From positions 1,240,001-1,304,000 of the forward strand of contig NC_007952.1 of assembly GCF_000013645.1 (NCBI RefSeq): a stretch of DNA of 64,000 nt, written 5' to 3'. Positions 43,018 to 50,329 of this stretch are shown piece by piece. The stretch's first letter is position 1; every line of letters starts with the position of its first letter. Source of the DNA: Paraburkholderia xenovorans LB400 (GTDB taxonomy: Bacteria; Pseudomonadota; Gammaproteobacteria; Burkholderiales; Burkholderiaceae). The position numbers and the translations under genes are program-made. The notes under the pieces were generated by a model. That model did not search any database, was not told the DNA's origin, and was given only the letters and a program-made list of their open reading frames with translations.

Positions 43018-43980
43018 ATGTCGACAACCACTGCCATTATTGAGCTATGCGAGGTTGAGGCGGACGATGATCTCCATGAATTCGGTGGTGGCCACGGAAA
43101 CAAAGGCAATGACTTTGCCCGATTCTGGCTCATCAATGAAATGCTCGCCTTGACCGAAGCCGGCGAGACCGATTTCCTTTTCATCCTTGAGTATGTTCAG
43201 GACATCGCGCGTCTTGACAAACCTCAATCACCAGCGACGATCACTCTTTATCAGCTCAAGAAGAAGGAAGGCAACGTCTGGGATCTGAATTCTCTTGCTG
43301 GTTTAACGGCCAAAGGCAAGCAGGTTAAAGCTGATTCTCCATTGGCTAAACTATTGAAATCGGTCCTTGGCTTTAAGACGCTGGCAGCAGATGCCGAGTT
43401 TGTTTCTAACACACGATTCAGAGTTGAACTCGCGGCAGGTGGAACGGCCCTGTCGATGGATTATGTGGCGCTTTCGGAGCTGACTCCGGAACGGCAGACA
43501 CACCTTCGCGATAGTACGGCAGCGCGCCACGGTGTTGCTAAGACCGACATTCCTTTGCAAAGAATCGGCTTGAGATACGCTCCTATCGAGGTCAATGACA
43601 TGCGAGTTCACGTCATTGGGGCAGCGCACGGGATGCTCAAGAAGCTGAGCGCAGCTCATGCCGCGCAGGCCGACTCGTTCGTCGATGCGTTGTTCGCGAA
43701 GCTCGCAACAGCATCGCGTAACACGTCGAAATGCAAATCTTGGGATGAGCTTATCAGCAAGCGCGGGTACAGCAAAGCGCAGTTTGGCGACGCGCTCGCT
43801 GACCTTCAACTACTACCTGACCAGCAGAAGTTGCGTGAGGATGTTGTGATGGAGCTTTCACTGGCACTTTCGTGGCCTACACGCGCCCGCATGAGAATCG
43901 AGGTGGCGCTAACTGAACTTGCGCGCCTGAAGCTTTCCGGCGGGAACTCGCCCTCTCTGAAGTGGACTGGCCGGCGCTGA
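43018..43980 (+). CDS. DUF4297/Cap4-type nuclease effector (LmuA-like)
   Basis: 320 residues. The N-terminal half shows the DUF4297 (Cap4-like) nuclease pattern: FGGGHGNKGNDFARFWLINE, then ILEYVQDIARLD and ITLYQLKKKEG. Asp62 and Gln79-x-Lys81, with Glu58 nearby, make the D...QxK form of the PD-(D/E)xK active site, used for cutting double-stranded DNA. The C-terminal half is probably the part that contacts partners. The start is set by AAAGGGG. A 61-residue gene overlaps its end and a zinc-hook SMC ATPase follows; this effector-middle-ATPase order is that of ABC-3C / Lamassu anti-phage and anti-plasmid systems. The A/T-richer composition indicates transfer. Confidence 0.75.
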   Translation: MSTTTAIIELCEVEADDDLHEFGGGHGNKGNDFARFWLINEMLALTEAGETDFLFILEYVQDIARLDKPQSPATITLYQLKKKEGNVWDLNSLAGLTAKGKQVKADSPLAKLLKSVLGFKTLAADAEFVSNTRFRVELAAGGTALSMDYVALSELTPERQTHLRDSTAARHGVAKTDIPLQRIGLRYAPIEVNDMRVHVIGAAHGMLKKLSAAHAAQADSFVDALFAKLATASRNTSKCKSWDELISKRGYSKAQFGDALADLQLLPDQQKLREDVVMELSLALSWPTRARMRIEVALTELARLKLSGGNSPSLKWTGRR

Positions 43981-44147
43981 AGGCCATCAGCGATACAAGC
44001 GAATCGCAGTCCTGGTCAACGGTAAGGGAATTTGAGGCGATCGAGGCCTCGCTACAAGAATTCCTCCCGGGCGAGAGTGTCGCGCGGATTCGTGCATTAG
44101 CGGTTTACGCAATGGTACAAGCATGGACAAATCAAACGTTCGTTTGA
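43962..44147 (+). CDS. Very short middle component of the ABC-3C/Lamassu-like system
   Basis: 61 residues from GTG at 43962 (codes MDWPALKAISDTSESQSWST), overlapping the nuclease gene by 19 bases in another frame. It ends FEAIEASLQEFLPGESVARI, then RALAVYAMVQAWTNQTF and V. The frame is open back to 43917, so a slightly longer product from a rarer start is possible. It stands where these systems carry a middle protein bridging effector and ATPase (usually longer, about 75-200 residues). Its shortness may mean a minimal variant or damage. I cannot assign a motif, so the role rests on position. Confidence 0.55.
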   Translation: MDWPALKAISDTSESQSWSTVREFEAIEASLQEFLPGESVARIRALAVYAMVQAWTNQTFV

Positions 44148-44174
44148 TTCTGAGAGCTATAAGAAAGAACACCA

Positions 44175-45887
44175 ATGCAAAGCTTGCGATTCAGAAGAAT
44201 AAGCATCTGCTCAGAGAAGGAGCAGAAGGCCTACAGTCAGTCGTTTCATCCAAGGAAGAACCTATTCTTGGGCGGCAACTCGACAGGGAAGTCGACGATC
44301 GTCAAATCCCTCTTCCGGGCATTTGACGCAGAACCTACCGGGGATCTCCGCGGGTGGGATTATTCAGCGATCGTTGCGGTCGATTTCTCTGTTGGTGAAA
44401 CCGAATACACGACTGTACGCCGCGCCGACTTGAGGGCGCTCTTTCGTGGTCAGCAACTCGTTGGCGCGACCACGAGTAGCGCCCGATGGAATGAAATATT
44501 TGCTTCGGCAATCGGGTTCCCGTTGCAACTGATGGACCGGGAAGATAACGTCCGGTCGGCTTCGCCATCAATGTTCTTTCTTCCGTTCTACATCAATCAA
44601 GACGGCTCGTTTTTTGGTAATTGGGATACCTTCAAAAGCCTCAAGCAGTTTGATGCCAGCGCAATTCCGCATACCCTCGAGTATTTCGCTCAGGTTCGCC
44701 CTTTCAAGTACTTCGAACTCAAGGCTCGCGAGCGAACCGCCAAGAGTAGGTACGCGGAACTGGAGATAGAGGTCAGCACGCTACAGCGGACTCGCTTGCG
44801 ACTGAGGAGGTCGGTAAAAGCTTCGCGTGTGAAGCTCTCAACTGCCGGTTTCGAAAAGGAAGTACATGAGCTGGCTAAGCTGGCCACCGAGCTAGGGGCA
44901 AGGCAGGATAAGGTGCGGAGTGACATTGTCGAGGGCCAGGCGCTCGCGCGCGAACTTGGCGATCAGATTCGACTATCCGAGGCGGCCCTTCGTGAGCATG
45001 AGGCCGACTTCAAGAGCATTGGCTTGGCGACGGCTGATCAAGGCACATTCCGGTGTCCCACCTGTCACGTGGAGCATGATGCTTCTTTCCACACGTTCCT
45101 CGATCTGGCGGAGGACGCTCGCGAACTCTACCGCCTGAAGGAGCGTCTTCAGCAAAATCTTGCGGCAGTCGTTGAACGGTTGGCCCGGTCACGCAGGGAA
45201 TCTACTGCACTTCGACAGCAGTACACGGAGATCTCGAACATTCTGGCAGTGAAGAAGGGGCGCCTCACCTTCGAGGATGTAGTAAAAAGCCATGGTGCCG
45301 ACCCTGCAGAAAGTGCGCTGGACGCCGAGATAGCAAGCGTTCAGAAGGCTGCAGCAGGTGCAACTGAATTGGCGCGGGATCTAAAAATCGAGTTAGACGG
45401 AGTGATGAAAGATCATGATGCCAGTGCGCCACTCGCTGTTTTTCGCGAAACCTTCAAGGAGCTGCTGGTTGTTGCTGACGTGGTGGGTTTTACAAATTTA
45501 GACTCATGGAAACTCAACAAACGACCTACAGATTCCGGTAGCCCGGGGCCGCGATCTGTGGTGGCCTATTATGGATCACTCTGGACTGTCATGAAGAACA
45601 GCGATTCTAATCTTCCGAGCCCGGTTGTGATCGACTCGCCGAACCAGAACGCGCAGGACAGGAAGCATCTGGAACGAGTGATGGGGCTCCTCGCAGGAAA
45701 GACGCCGGCAAACGCACAGGTCATTCTCTGCGCAGAAGACCCAAATGACTCATTTCAGCCGGATCTGACAGTGGAACTTGTGCGGGAGCGAGCACTGCTT
45801 GAATCCTCGCAACTGGATGAGGTTGCAGCCCGCTTACTCCCGCTGGTTCAGCATGCGATTGATGGGCTTGCTCAAGTACGCATATAA
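44175..45887 (+). CDS. SMC/Rad50-like ATPase with zinc hook (LmuB-like)
   Basis: 570 residues. Walker A is GGNSTGKST at residues 33-41. Long coiled coils follow, interrupted by a zinc hook with Cys294 and Cys297 (FRCPTCHVEH), then return to a Walker B-like VVIDSPNQ (Asp487). This is the compact Rad50/SMC plan used as the DNA-sensing ATPase in Lamassu, DdmABC and ABC-3C systems. It would dimerise, embrace DNA and release or activate the nuclease encoded two genes upstream. It lies 27 bases after the middle gene and is followed by a terminator, which closes a three-gene operon. Confidence 0.8.
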   Translation: MQSLRFRRISICSEKEQKAYSQSFHPRKNLFLGGNSTGKSTIVKSLFRAFDAEPTGDLRGWDYSAIVAVDFSVGETEYTTVRRADLRALFRGQQLVGATTSSARWNEIFASAIGFPLQLMDREDNVRSASPSMFFLPFYINQDGSFFGNWDTFKSLKQFDASAIPHTLEYFAQVRPFKYFELKARERTAKSRYAELEIEVSTLQRTRLRLRRSVKASRVKLSTAGFEKEVHELAKLATELGARQDKVRSDIVEGQALARELGDQIRLSEAALREHEADFKSIGLATADQGTFRCPTCHVEHDASFHTFLDLAEDARELYRLKERLQQNLAAVVERLARSRRESTALRQQYTEISNILAVKKGRLTFEDVVKSHGADPAESALDAEIASVQKAAAGATELARDLKIELDGVMKDHDASAPLAVFRETFKELLVVADVVGFTNLDSWKLNKRPTDSGSPGPRSVVAYYGSLWTVMKNSDSNLPSPVVIDSPNQNAQDRKHLERVMGLLAGKTPANAQVILCAEDPNDSFQPDLTVELVRERALLESSQLDEVAARLLPLVQHAIDGLAQVRI

Positions 45888-45919
45888 ATAAAATCGATTT
45901 GAAGCTGTTGCCTCAGATC

Positions 45920-45945
45920 CGGTCATGACAATGACCGCCATTTTT
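45920..45945 (+). terminator. Rho-independent terminator after the SMC gene
   Basis: CGGTCAT (45920-45926) pairs perfectly with ATGACCG (45931-45937) over a four-base loop, followed by CCA and five T. It ends the defence operon and separates it from the toxin-antitoxin pair. Confidence 0.75.
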
Positions 45946-45970
45946 CGTACTGCCCAGACAGCGGTGCTAG

Positions 45971-46016
45971 TTGAAATTCTTGCCATCATTGATTAAAATG
46001 CCATCAATGATGGAGG
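45971..46016 (+). promoter_or_regulatory. fitAB promoter with overlapping palindromic operator
   Basis: TTGAAA (45971-45976), a 17-bp spacer and TAAAAT (45994-45999) make a near-consensus sigma-70 promoter. CCATCATTGA (45983-45992) and TCAATGATGG (46004-46013) are perfect 10-base inverted arms flanking the -10 box. The right arm ends in the ribosome-binding site GGAGG (46012-46016). This is the classical layout for autorepression by the FitA-FitB complex. Confidence 0.75.
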
Positions 46017-46020
46017 AAAA

Positions 46021-46272
46021 ATGGCGAGCATGACGATCCGTAACCTTGACGAGCAGTTGAAGGCGCGTCTGCGCGTCCAGGCGGCGCAGCATGGACGGTC
46101 AATGGAGGACGAGGCCCGGGATATTCTCCGCGCGGCGCTCTCGACCGAATCCATCGGCGGTCAGCGTAGCCTGGCTGAATCGATCCGGAGCCGGATCGAG
46201 CCGTTCGGTGGTGTCGACCTGGAATTGCCGCCACGCGACGCGATTCGGGAACGAGTGGACCTCGGCGCATGA
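46021..46272 (+). CDS. fitA: FitA-like ribbon-helix-helix antitoxin
   Basis: 83 residues. MASMTIRNLDEQLKARLRVQ followed by AAQHGRSMEDEARDILRAAL is the FitA/StbC ribbon-helix-helix DNA-binding domain; the C-terminal third (about residues 50-83) should wrap the toxin. It neutralises the PIN-domain RNase encoded next and represses their promoter with it. The start follows GGAGG at ideal spacing. Its TGA overlaps the toxin start (ATGA), which couples translation. Such pairs stabilise mobile DNA, fitting the island context. Confidence 0.9.
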   Translation: MASMTIRNLDEQLKARLRVQAAQHGRSMEDEARDILRAALSTESIGGQRSLAESIRSRIEPFGGVDLELPPRDAIRERVDLGA

Positions 46273-46691
46273 TCGTTCTTGACACGAACGTTCTGTCCGA
46301 GACGTTGAAGCCTGTGCCAGACGTCAGGGTGATGGCGTGGCTTGGCGCACAGCCGCGCGCGGCGCTTTTCACGACGACGGTAACCCGTGCCGAAATCCTC
46401 TATGGGCTGCATTTGCTGCCAGACGGTTCCCGCAAGGGTGCTCTGTCTACCGCGGTCGATGCGATTTTCATCGAGGATTTTGCGGGTCGGCTTCTCGCGT
46501 TCGACAGCGATGCGGCCGACGCATACGCAAGGATTGCGGGGGCGCGCAAAAGCGAGGGCAGACCGATCAGCCAGTTCGACGCCATGATCGCTGCCTGTAC
46601 GCGCTCAAGAGGGGCGGCGCTGGCCACGCGCAACGTGAAGGATTTCACCGGATGCGAGATTGCAGTCATAGATCCGTGGGCGATGTCCTAA
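46269..46691 (+). CDS. fitB: FitB/VapC-like PIN-domain RNase toxin
   Basis: 140 residues with the PIN nuclease acidic residues: Asp5 (MIVLDTNVLSE), Glu42 (TRAEILYGL) and a later Asp in SQFDAMIAACTRSRGAALAT, plus the final segment NVKDFTGC. These bind magnesium and cut RNA, often initiator tRNA or rRNA in the family, stopping growth when antitoxin is lost. It overlaps fitA by four bases, a normal operon order. All key residues are present, so the toxin should be active. Confidence 0.9.
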   Translation: MIVLDTNVLSETLKPVPDVRVMAWLGAQPRAALFTTTVTRAEILYGLHLLPDGSRKGALSTAVDAIFIEDFAGRLLAFDSDAADAYARIAGARKSEGRPISQFDAMIAACTRSRGAALATRNVKDFTGCEIAVIDPWAMS

Positions 46692-47115
46692 GTGGGGATT
46701 CGAATCGTCTTTCGGCGCGCTGAAATCGGGAATCGGGGCATCCCAAACAGCGGAAAAACGGGTCTTTTTTAGTATGGGTAGGAGTATGGGTAGCGGAACG
46801 GTTTTTTTACAGAGCCATACTGGGAAAGGCTTTCCGGGCGGTTTGCCATCCCTCCGTCGCAGTCGATCTCGAGCGAAGGATCTGCAGCATCGTTGTTGAC
46901 GACGATCTTTAACGGTGGGCTTCAAACAGGGACGGGCGGGGTGCAAGCTTGATGAGGTTGCTTCAGCCAGCAACTGGCAGTTTCATTTTCGAATGGCTCC
47001 GCAGATTGCCCAAAGGTCTACCCCGCTGAAAACATCAATCCACGCGCAACCTTAGCGCCACAGGCATGAGCCAGTGCGTCCGACGACAGCGAGCTAGGTG
47101 AGAAGCGCAACTTCA
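46692..47115. other. Gene-free stretch with an 11-bp direct repeat
   Basis: 424 bases without a supported gene. AGTATGGGTAG occurs at 46771-46781 and again at 46783-46793, a spacing of 12 bp after a T-run. Short repeats like this often lie at integrase arm sites, but no matching second copy was found near the integrase at 49.4 kb. Confidence 0.4.
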
Positions 47116-47352
47116 TTAATGCCCCGAAAGGCTGCTTGCCGCATACGCTCTACGGAACGCTGAATAAAAAAAATCAACGTCAGGAAGCATGGCGCCGATG
47201 ATTTTCAGCTCAAGCTGATTTTGCATAGGACTCCGGGGGAACTCGTGAGAAAGCCATCGTGCAATGGATGCGCCGCTAGACGCAAATTTGTTCTCGCAAA
47301 GCGATTTGCCCAACTCGAACTCATCCGCTAAATTCGGAAGTACGCTTTGCAC
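47116..47352 (-). CDS. Hypothetical protein
   Basis: 78 residues beginning MQSVLPNLADEFELGKSLCE, with an amphipathic middle (IARWLSHEFPRS) and a C-terminal part DVDFFYSAFRRAYAAS. No family is recognised and no clear ribosome-binding site precedes it. Codon use is unremarkable. It is listed because it is the best frame in a 760-base interval of the island. It may not be expressed. Confidence 0.3.
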   Translation of the reverse strand: MQSVLPNLADEFELGKSLCENKFASSGASIARWLSHEFPRSPMQNQLELKIIGAMLPDVDFFYSAFRRAYAASSLSGH

Positions 47353-47458
47353 GCGTTTGACGCGTTAGCCGTATCTCGACATTCCCACGTCGTTCGTATT
47401 GGAAGCGGTGCCGTGCGAATAGGGAGTTATCGGCAACAGACGGAAGGTGGAAACGGCG

Positions 47459-47704
47459 ATGAAAATCTGTTTTTCTCTGAAAGAAGTGGCAGAGGCGCTT
47501 TCCTTGTCGCCGACGACCGTACAGAAACTGGTGCGCGAGAAAAGCTTCCCTGAACCGCGGTTACTATCGGGCCGCAGGGTGGGATGGCTCGCACACGAGG
47601 TCCGGAGGTGGGCTGATGCTCGTCCGGTTGCTGACCTGCTGCCGCCGGAGAACACAGGCGCTAGAAAGCGGAAAATTCCTCAAGGCGAGCAGCCAGCTTC
47701 GTGA
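47459..47704 (+). CDS. AlpA/excisionase-like helix-turn-helix regulator
   Basis: 81 residues from the ATG at 47459 (a GTG at 47447 in frame is an alternative). MKICFSLKEVAEALSLSPTT and VQKLVREKSFPEP form the MerR-like helix-turn-helix of AlpA / excisionase proteins, and VGWLAHEVRRWADAR is their usual end. Such proteins regulate or direct excision of prophages and islands, commonly by controlling the integrase. An integrase remnant overlaps its 3' end on the other strand, and the intact integrase is 380 bases further right. Confidence 0.75.
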   Translation: MKICFSLKEVAEALSLSPTTVQKLVREKSFPEPRLLSGRRVGWLAHEVRRWADARPVADLLPPENTGARKRKIPQGEQPAS

Positions 47705-47752
47705 GCCATTCGCGTTTTCTGGCATTTTAGCCGTAGAGGTTGTCGCCGCTCA
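47661..47752 (-). pseudogene. C-terminal remnant of a second tyrosine integrase
   Basis: On the minus strand the frame reads ARKREWLTKLAARLEEFSAF and a stop, closely resembling the end of the intact integrase (EKREWLTRLANHLERIV). At the nucleotide level, GTGAGCCATTCGCG at 47701-47714 recurs inside the intact integrase gene. Just upstream, the stretch LYG-stop-NA has an in-frame TAA where a tyrosine codon would be expected. So it is the decayed tail of a related integrase, overlapping the end of the AlpA-like gene. Confidence 0.65.
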
Positions 47753-48083
47753 GCCCCCGACGATACTCAGCTTAATGTGATGAATGATGTTGTCGGCTAC
47801 CCCGTTGACGCACCTCTCCGCGCCGAGGATCGTCCGTGCGGTTTTCGAACAAGGTCGTGCAGCGTCCGTCCCGTCACTGGCTCGCTGCTTGCCTTCCAAT
47901 AGGGTAGGTAGCGCACATGATGTCCGCGATAGTCACCCCCGTAAGGCGTTCTGTGGTCGGGGGCACGACGTCCAGCATTCGGAGTAGTGGAAGGAAGCAG
48001 AATAGTGGGCGCCGTAAATCACCCGTTGCCGCCGAACGATCAGATCGACCGGCGCCCGATGTGCAGTCGCAAATTCTATTCGC
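47753..48083. other. Gene-free stretch left of the integrase
   Basis: 331 bases with only short frames lacking ribosome-binding sites or family resemblance. I see no repeats, tRNA or insertion-sequence ends. It may contain further decayed integrase or phage DNA. Confidence 0.4.
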
Positions 48084-49361
48084 TTATTCTTTGTCCTCGC
48101 CTCCGGCGTTGCCCACTATACGTTCAAGATGATTCGCGAGTCGCGTGAGCCATTCGCGCTTCTCCTTATCGTATCTGTGCCGGTTATACACGCCCGCGAC
48201 GCCCGGCAGCACGTGACCGAGAACAGCCTCGGCCACCTCGTGAGGACACCCGAGAGCAGCCAGCATAGTTCGGGACGTGCGGCGCAGGTCGTGCGGCGCC
48301 CAATGTGACACAGGTAGTTGCGGTCGCAACGTCTGACCCGGCTTGAGCGAGTAGGATTGGTGCGCCCATACAACGGCCTGCACGCTTTTCTGAGATATAT
48401 GGCGGCTGTCGGCAGTCGGAAACAGGTAGCCTTTCCCGTGCAGTCCTAGCCGACGCTGGACAATCTTTTCCGCGCGCCCGACCAGCGGCACGCGATGGTC
48501 GGTAGCGGACGCCCGGTTCTTGTTCTTGGTTTTCGCCTTTGGAATGGTCCACCACAAGCCGTCCGACTCTTTCGACATTTCCTTGCCTTCCATCACGACT
48601 ATTTCGCCGCCGCGCAGCCCGGTCCATAGGTACATGGTCAGCACGTCGGAGATCGTTTCTGACAGCTTCGACAGCCACGGGACGAGAATAGCCAACTCGT
48701 CTTCGCTGAGCACGCGCTTGACGTTCTCTACCTTTCCGCCGCGCTTTCGCCCCACGCTTCTCAGTTTGCCGCGCATGACCTGCCGCCACCAGTTTGGGGT
48801 GTCCTCTGGAACGCGGCCCGCGTCCAGCGCGTAATCCCACGCTGCGCCAAGCTCGGAGCGCAGAATGGCAGCGTTCCGCGGTGCCTGACGCTCCCCATCG
48901 AGCAGGTCGAACGCCTGTTTTCGAGTGATCGAGGCGGCTGGCAAGCCGGCAATCGGGGCGATCTTTGTCATGATTCGCCGACGGGACTGCGCGGCGCCGA
49001 GCGCATCACGGTACCTTTCAATGTGGCCCGTGAGGAAATCGTCACACAGTTTTCGCACCGTGTATGATTCCGGCGTCGAAGCCATCACAGGCCGGTTCGA
49101 TGCCCTGCGTGTGAGAACGGGGTCTTCGCCAGCGTCGCGGCGCGCCCGAATGTCCTGCCACTTGACTATGGCGGCAGCGTAGGACATCGCTGGCCACTCT
49201 CCCAGCTTCTGCTGACGCATCCTACCGTCGACCGGAGATTTGAATCGGTAGGTCCAAGTGCGCCGCGATGCGGTCGCTTCCAGACGAAGGCCTGGGAACG
49301 CCTCGAAGCCCATGTGGGTATCCGGCTTTAGCTGTTTCGCGGCCTTGGCATCAAATCGCAT
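48084..49361 (-). CDS. Tyrosine-type site-specific integrase
   Basis: 425 residues of the P4/phage integrase kind with an N-terminal arm-binding region (GLRLEATASRRTWTYRFKSP). The catalytic set is present: Arg in LWTGLRGGEIV, His-x-x-Arg in PHDLRRTSRTM, Gly-His in AVLGHVLPG, and the nucleophile Tyr near the end (GVYNRHRYDKEKREW). It recombines the element's attachment site with a chromosomal one. It is intact, unlike the remnant at 47.7 kb. It lies at the right end of the island, its start facing the phosphonate locus. I could not find a pair of att repeats by eye. Confidence 0.9.
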   Translation of the reverse strand: MRFDAKAAKQLKPDTHMGFEAFPGLRLEATASRRTWTYRFKSPVDGRMRQQKLGEWPAMSYAAAIVKWQDIRARRDAGEDPVLTRRASNRPVMASTPESYTVRKLCDDFLTGHIERYRDALGAAQSRRRIMTKIAPIAGLPAASITRKQAFDLLDGERQAPRNAAILRSELGAAWDYALDAGRVPEDTPNWWRQVMRGKLRSVGRKRGGKVENVKRVLSEDELAILVPWLSKLSETISDVLTMYLWTGLRGGEIVVMEGKEMSKESDGLWWTIPKAKTKNKNRASATDHRVPLVGRAEKIVQRRLGLHGKGYLFPTADSRHISQKSVQAVVWAHQSYSLKPGQTLRPQLPVSHWAPHDLRRTSRTMLAALGCPHEVAEAVLGHVLPGVAGVYNRHRYDKEKREWLTRLANHLERIVGNAGGEDKE

Positions 49362-49474
49362 GATCGGCGTAGGTTTTCGGCGAGTGAGTGAAAAAAGTTA
49401 CGCCAACATCTTGAGTTTAGCAACTTGCAGATGACCGTAGATGCCCCTTGCGGCGCAGATTGCGGATGCAAAAA

Positions 49475-49510
49475 GCCCTTATCTGAAGGGCGTTTGATCA
49501 AGAAACGCCC
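49475..49510. terminator. Two overlapping, mutually exclusive hairpins before the DeoR gene
   Basis: GCCCTT (49475-49480) pairs with AAGGGC (49486-49491); GGGCGTTT (49488-49495) pairs with AAACGCCC (49503-49510). The two stems share 49488-49491, so they exclude each other. On the minus strand the first stem is followed by five T, forming a normal terminator reading leftward toward the integrase. On the plus strand the pair would lie in the leader of the DeoR gene. Confidence 0.6.
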
Positions 49511-49553
49511 CGCGTGACAGACCTCTCGCGGGATGATGAAGGAAAAGCCGTCA

Positions 49554-50309
49554 ATGCTCGCAGAACAACGTCACCAATACATCCTGGCGCAAGTCGCCAA
49601 AACCGGCGCGCTCTCGGTCGCGGAGCTGGTGCGCGAACTGAACGTGTCGCGCGAGACCATTCGCCGTGACCTGAACGCGCTGGCCGGGCGCGGCCTGCTG
49701 GTCACCACTCACGGCGGCGCGCTGTCGAGCGACCGGCGCGAGCCCGACCTCGATACCCGCGAAGCGGCGAACGCCGGCGCGAAGCGCGCCATCGGCGAGC
49801 GCGCAGCAGAGTTCGTGCCGGACGGCGCGTCGCTGATCATCGATTCGGGCAGTACCACGCAAGCGGTGGCTCGGGCGTTGCTCGACCGGCATCGTTTGGC
49901 CGTGTACACGAACGACTGGCGGATCGCGCTGCTGCTCGGCCGTCGCAACGACAACCGCGTCACGCTGCTGGGTGGCGAGCTGTCGGATATCGAAGACGCC
50001 ACCTTCGGGCTCGATACCGTGCATCAGCTGACGCAGTACCACGCGGACTTTGCCTTCATCGGCGCGGGCGGGATCTCGCCGGACGGCTATCTGACCGACT
50101 ACAGCCGCATGGCCGCCGAGGTGCGCAGCCGCATGATCGCCGCAGCCGACATGGTGGTGATCGTCGCCGATCATTCGAAGTTCGGGCGCGTGACGCCGGT
50201 GCGCATCAACGGTATCGAGTCGGCGCGTTATCTGGTGACCGAACTGGCGCCGGAGCGCGCGCTCGGCAAGGCGATCGCGGCGCATGGTCCGGAAATCCTG
50301 ATCGCCTGA
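49554..50309 (+). CDS. DeoR-family transcriptional regulator
   Basis: 251 residues from the ATG at 49554 (MLAEQRHQYILAQVAKTGAL), preferred over 49533 because AAGGAA is placed just upstream and the protein then begins like other DeoR members. The helix-turn-helix signature is VAELVRELNVSRETIRRDLN (about residues 20-40), followed by the GGALS segment. The sensor domain is of the ISOCOT type (IIDSGSTTQAVAR). DeoR proteins mostly repress sugar-phosphate or phosphate-ester genes. It is convergent with phnW and lies at the left edge of the phosphonate locus, so a role in AEP control is possible but unproven. Confidence 0.85.
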   Translation: MLAEQRHQYILAQVAKTGALSVAELVRELNVSRETIRRDLNALAGRGLLVTTHGGALSSDRREPDLDTREAANAGAKRAIGERAAEFVPDGASLIIDSGSTTQAVARALLDRHRLAVYTNDWRIALLLGRRNDNRVTLLGGELSDIEDATFGLDTVHQLTQYHADFAFIGAGGISPDGYLTDYSRMAAEVRSRMIAAADMVVIVADHSKFGRVTPVRINGIESARYLVTELAPERALGKAIAAHGPEILIA

Positions 50310-50329
50310 GCGCGCCGCGGCTGTCCCGT

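Noticed and set aside
44123..44326. 67-codon frame around the SMC gene start
   Set aside because: It overlaps the Walker A region of the SMC gene in another frame and has no ribosome-binding site or resemblance to a middle component.
46692..46715. TTCGAATC suggestive of a tRNA T-loop as an island attachment site
   Set aside because: No acceptor stem, anticodon arm or CCA can be folded around it, and no second copy was seen near the integrase.
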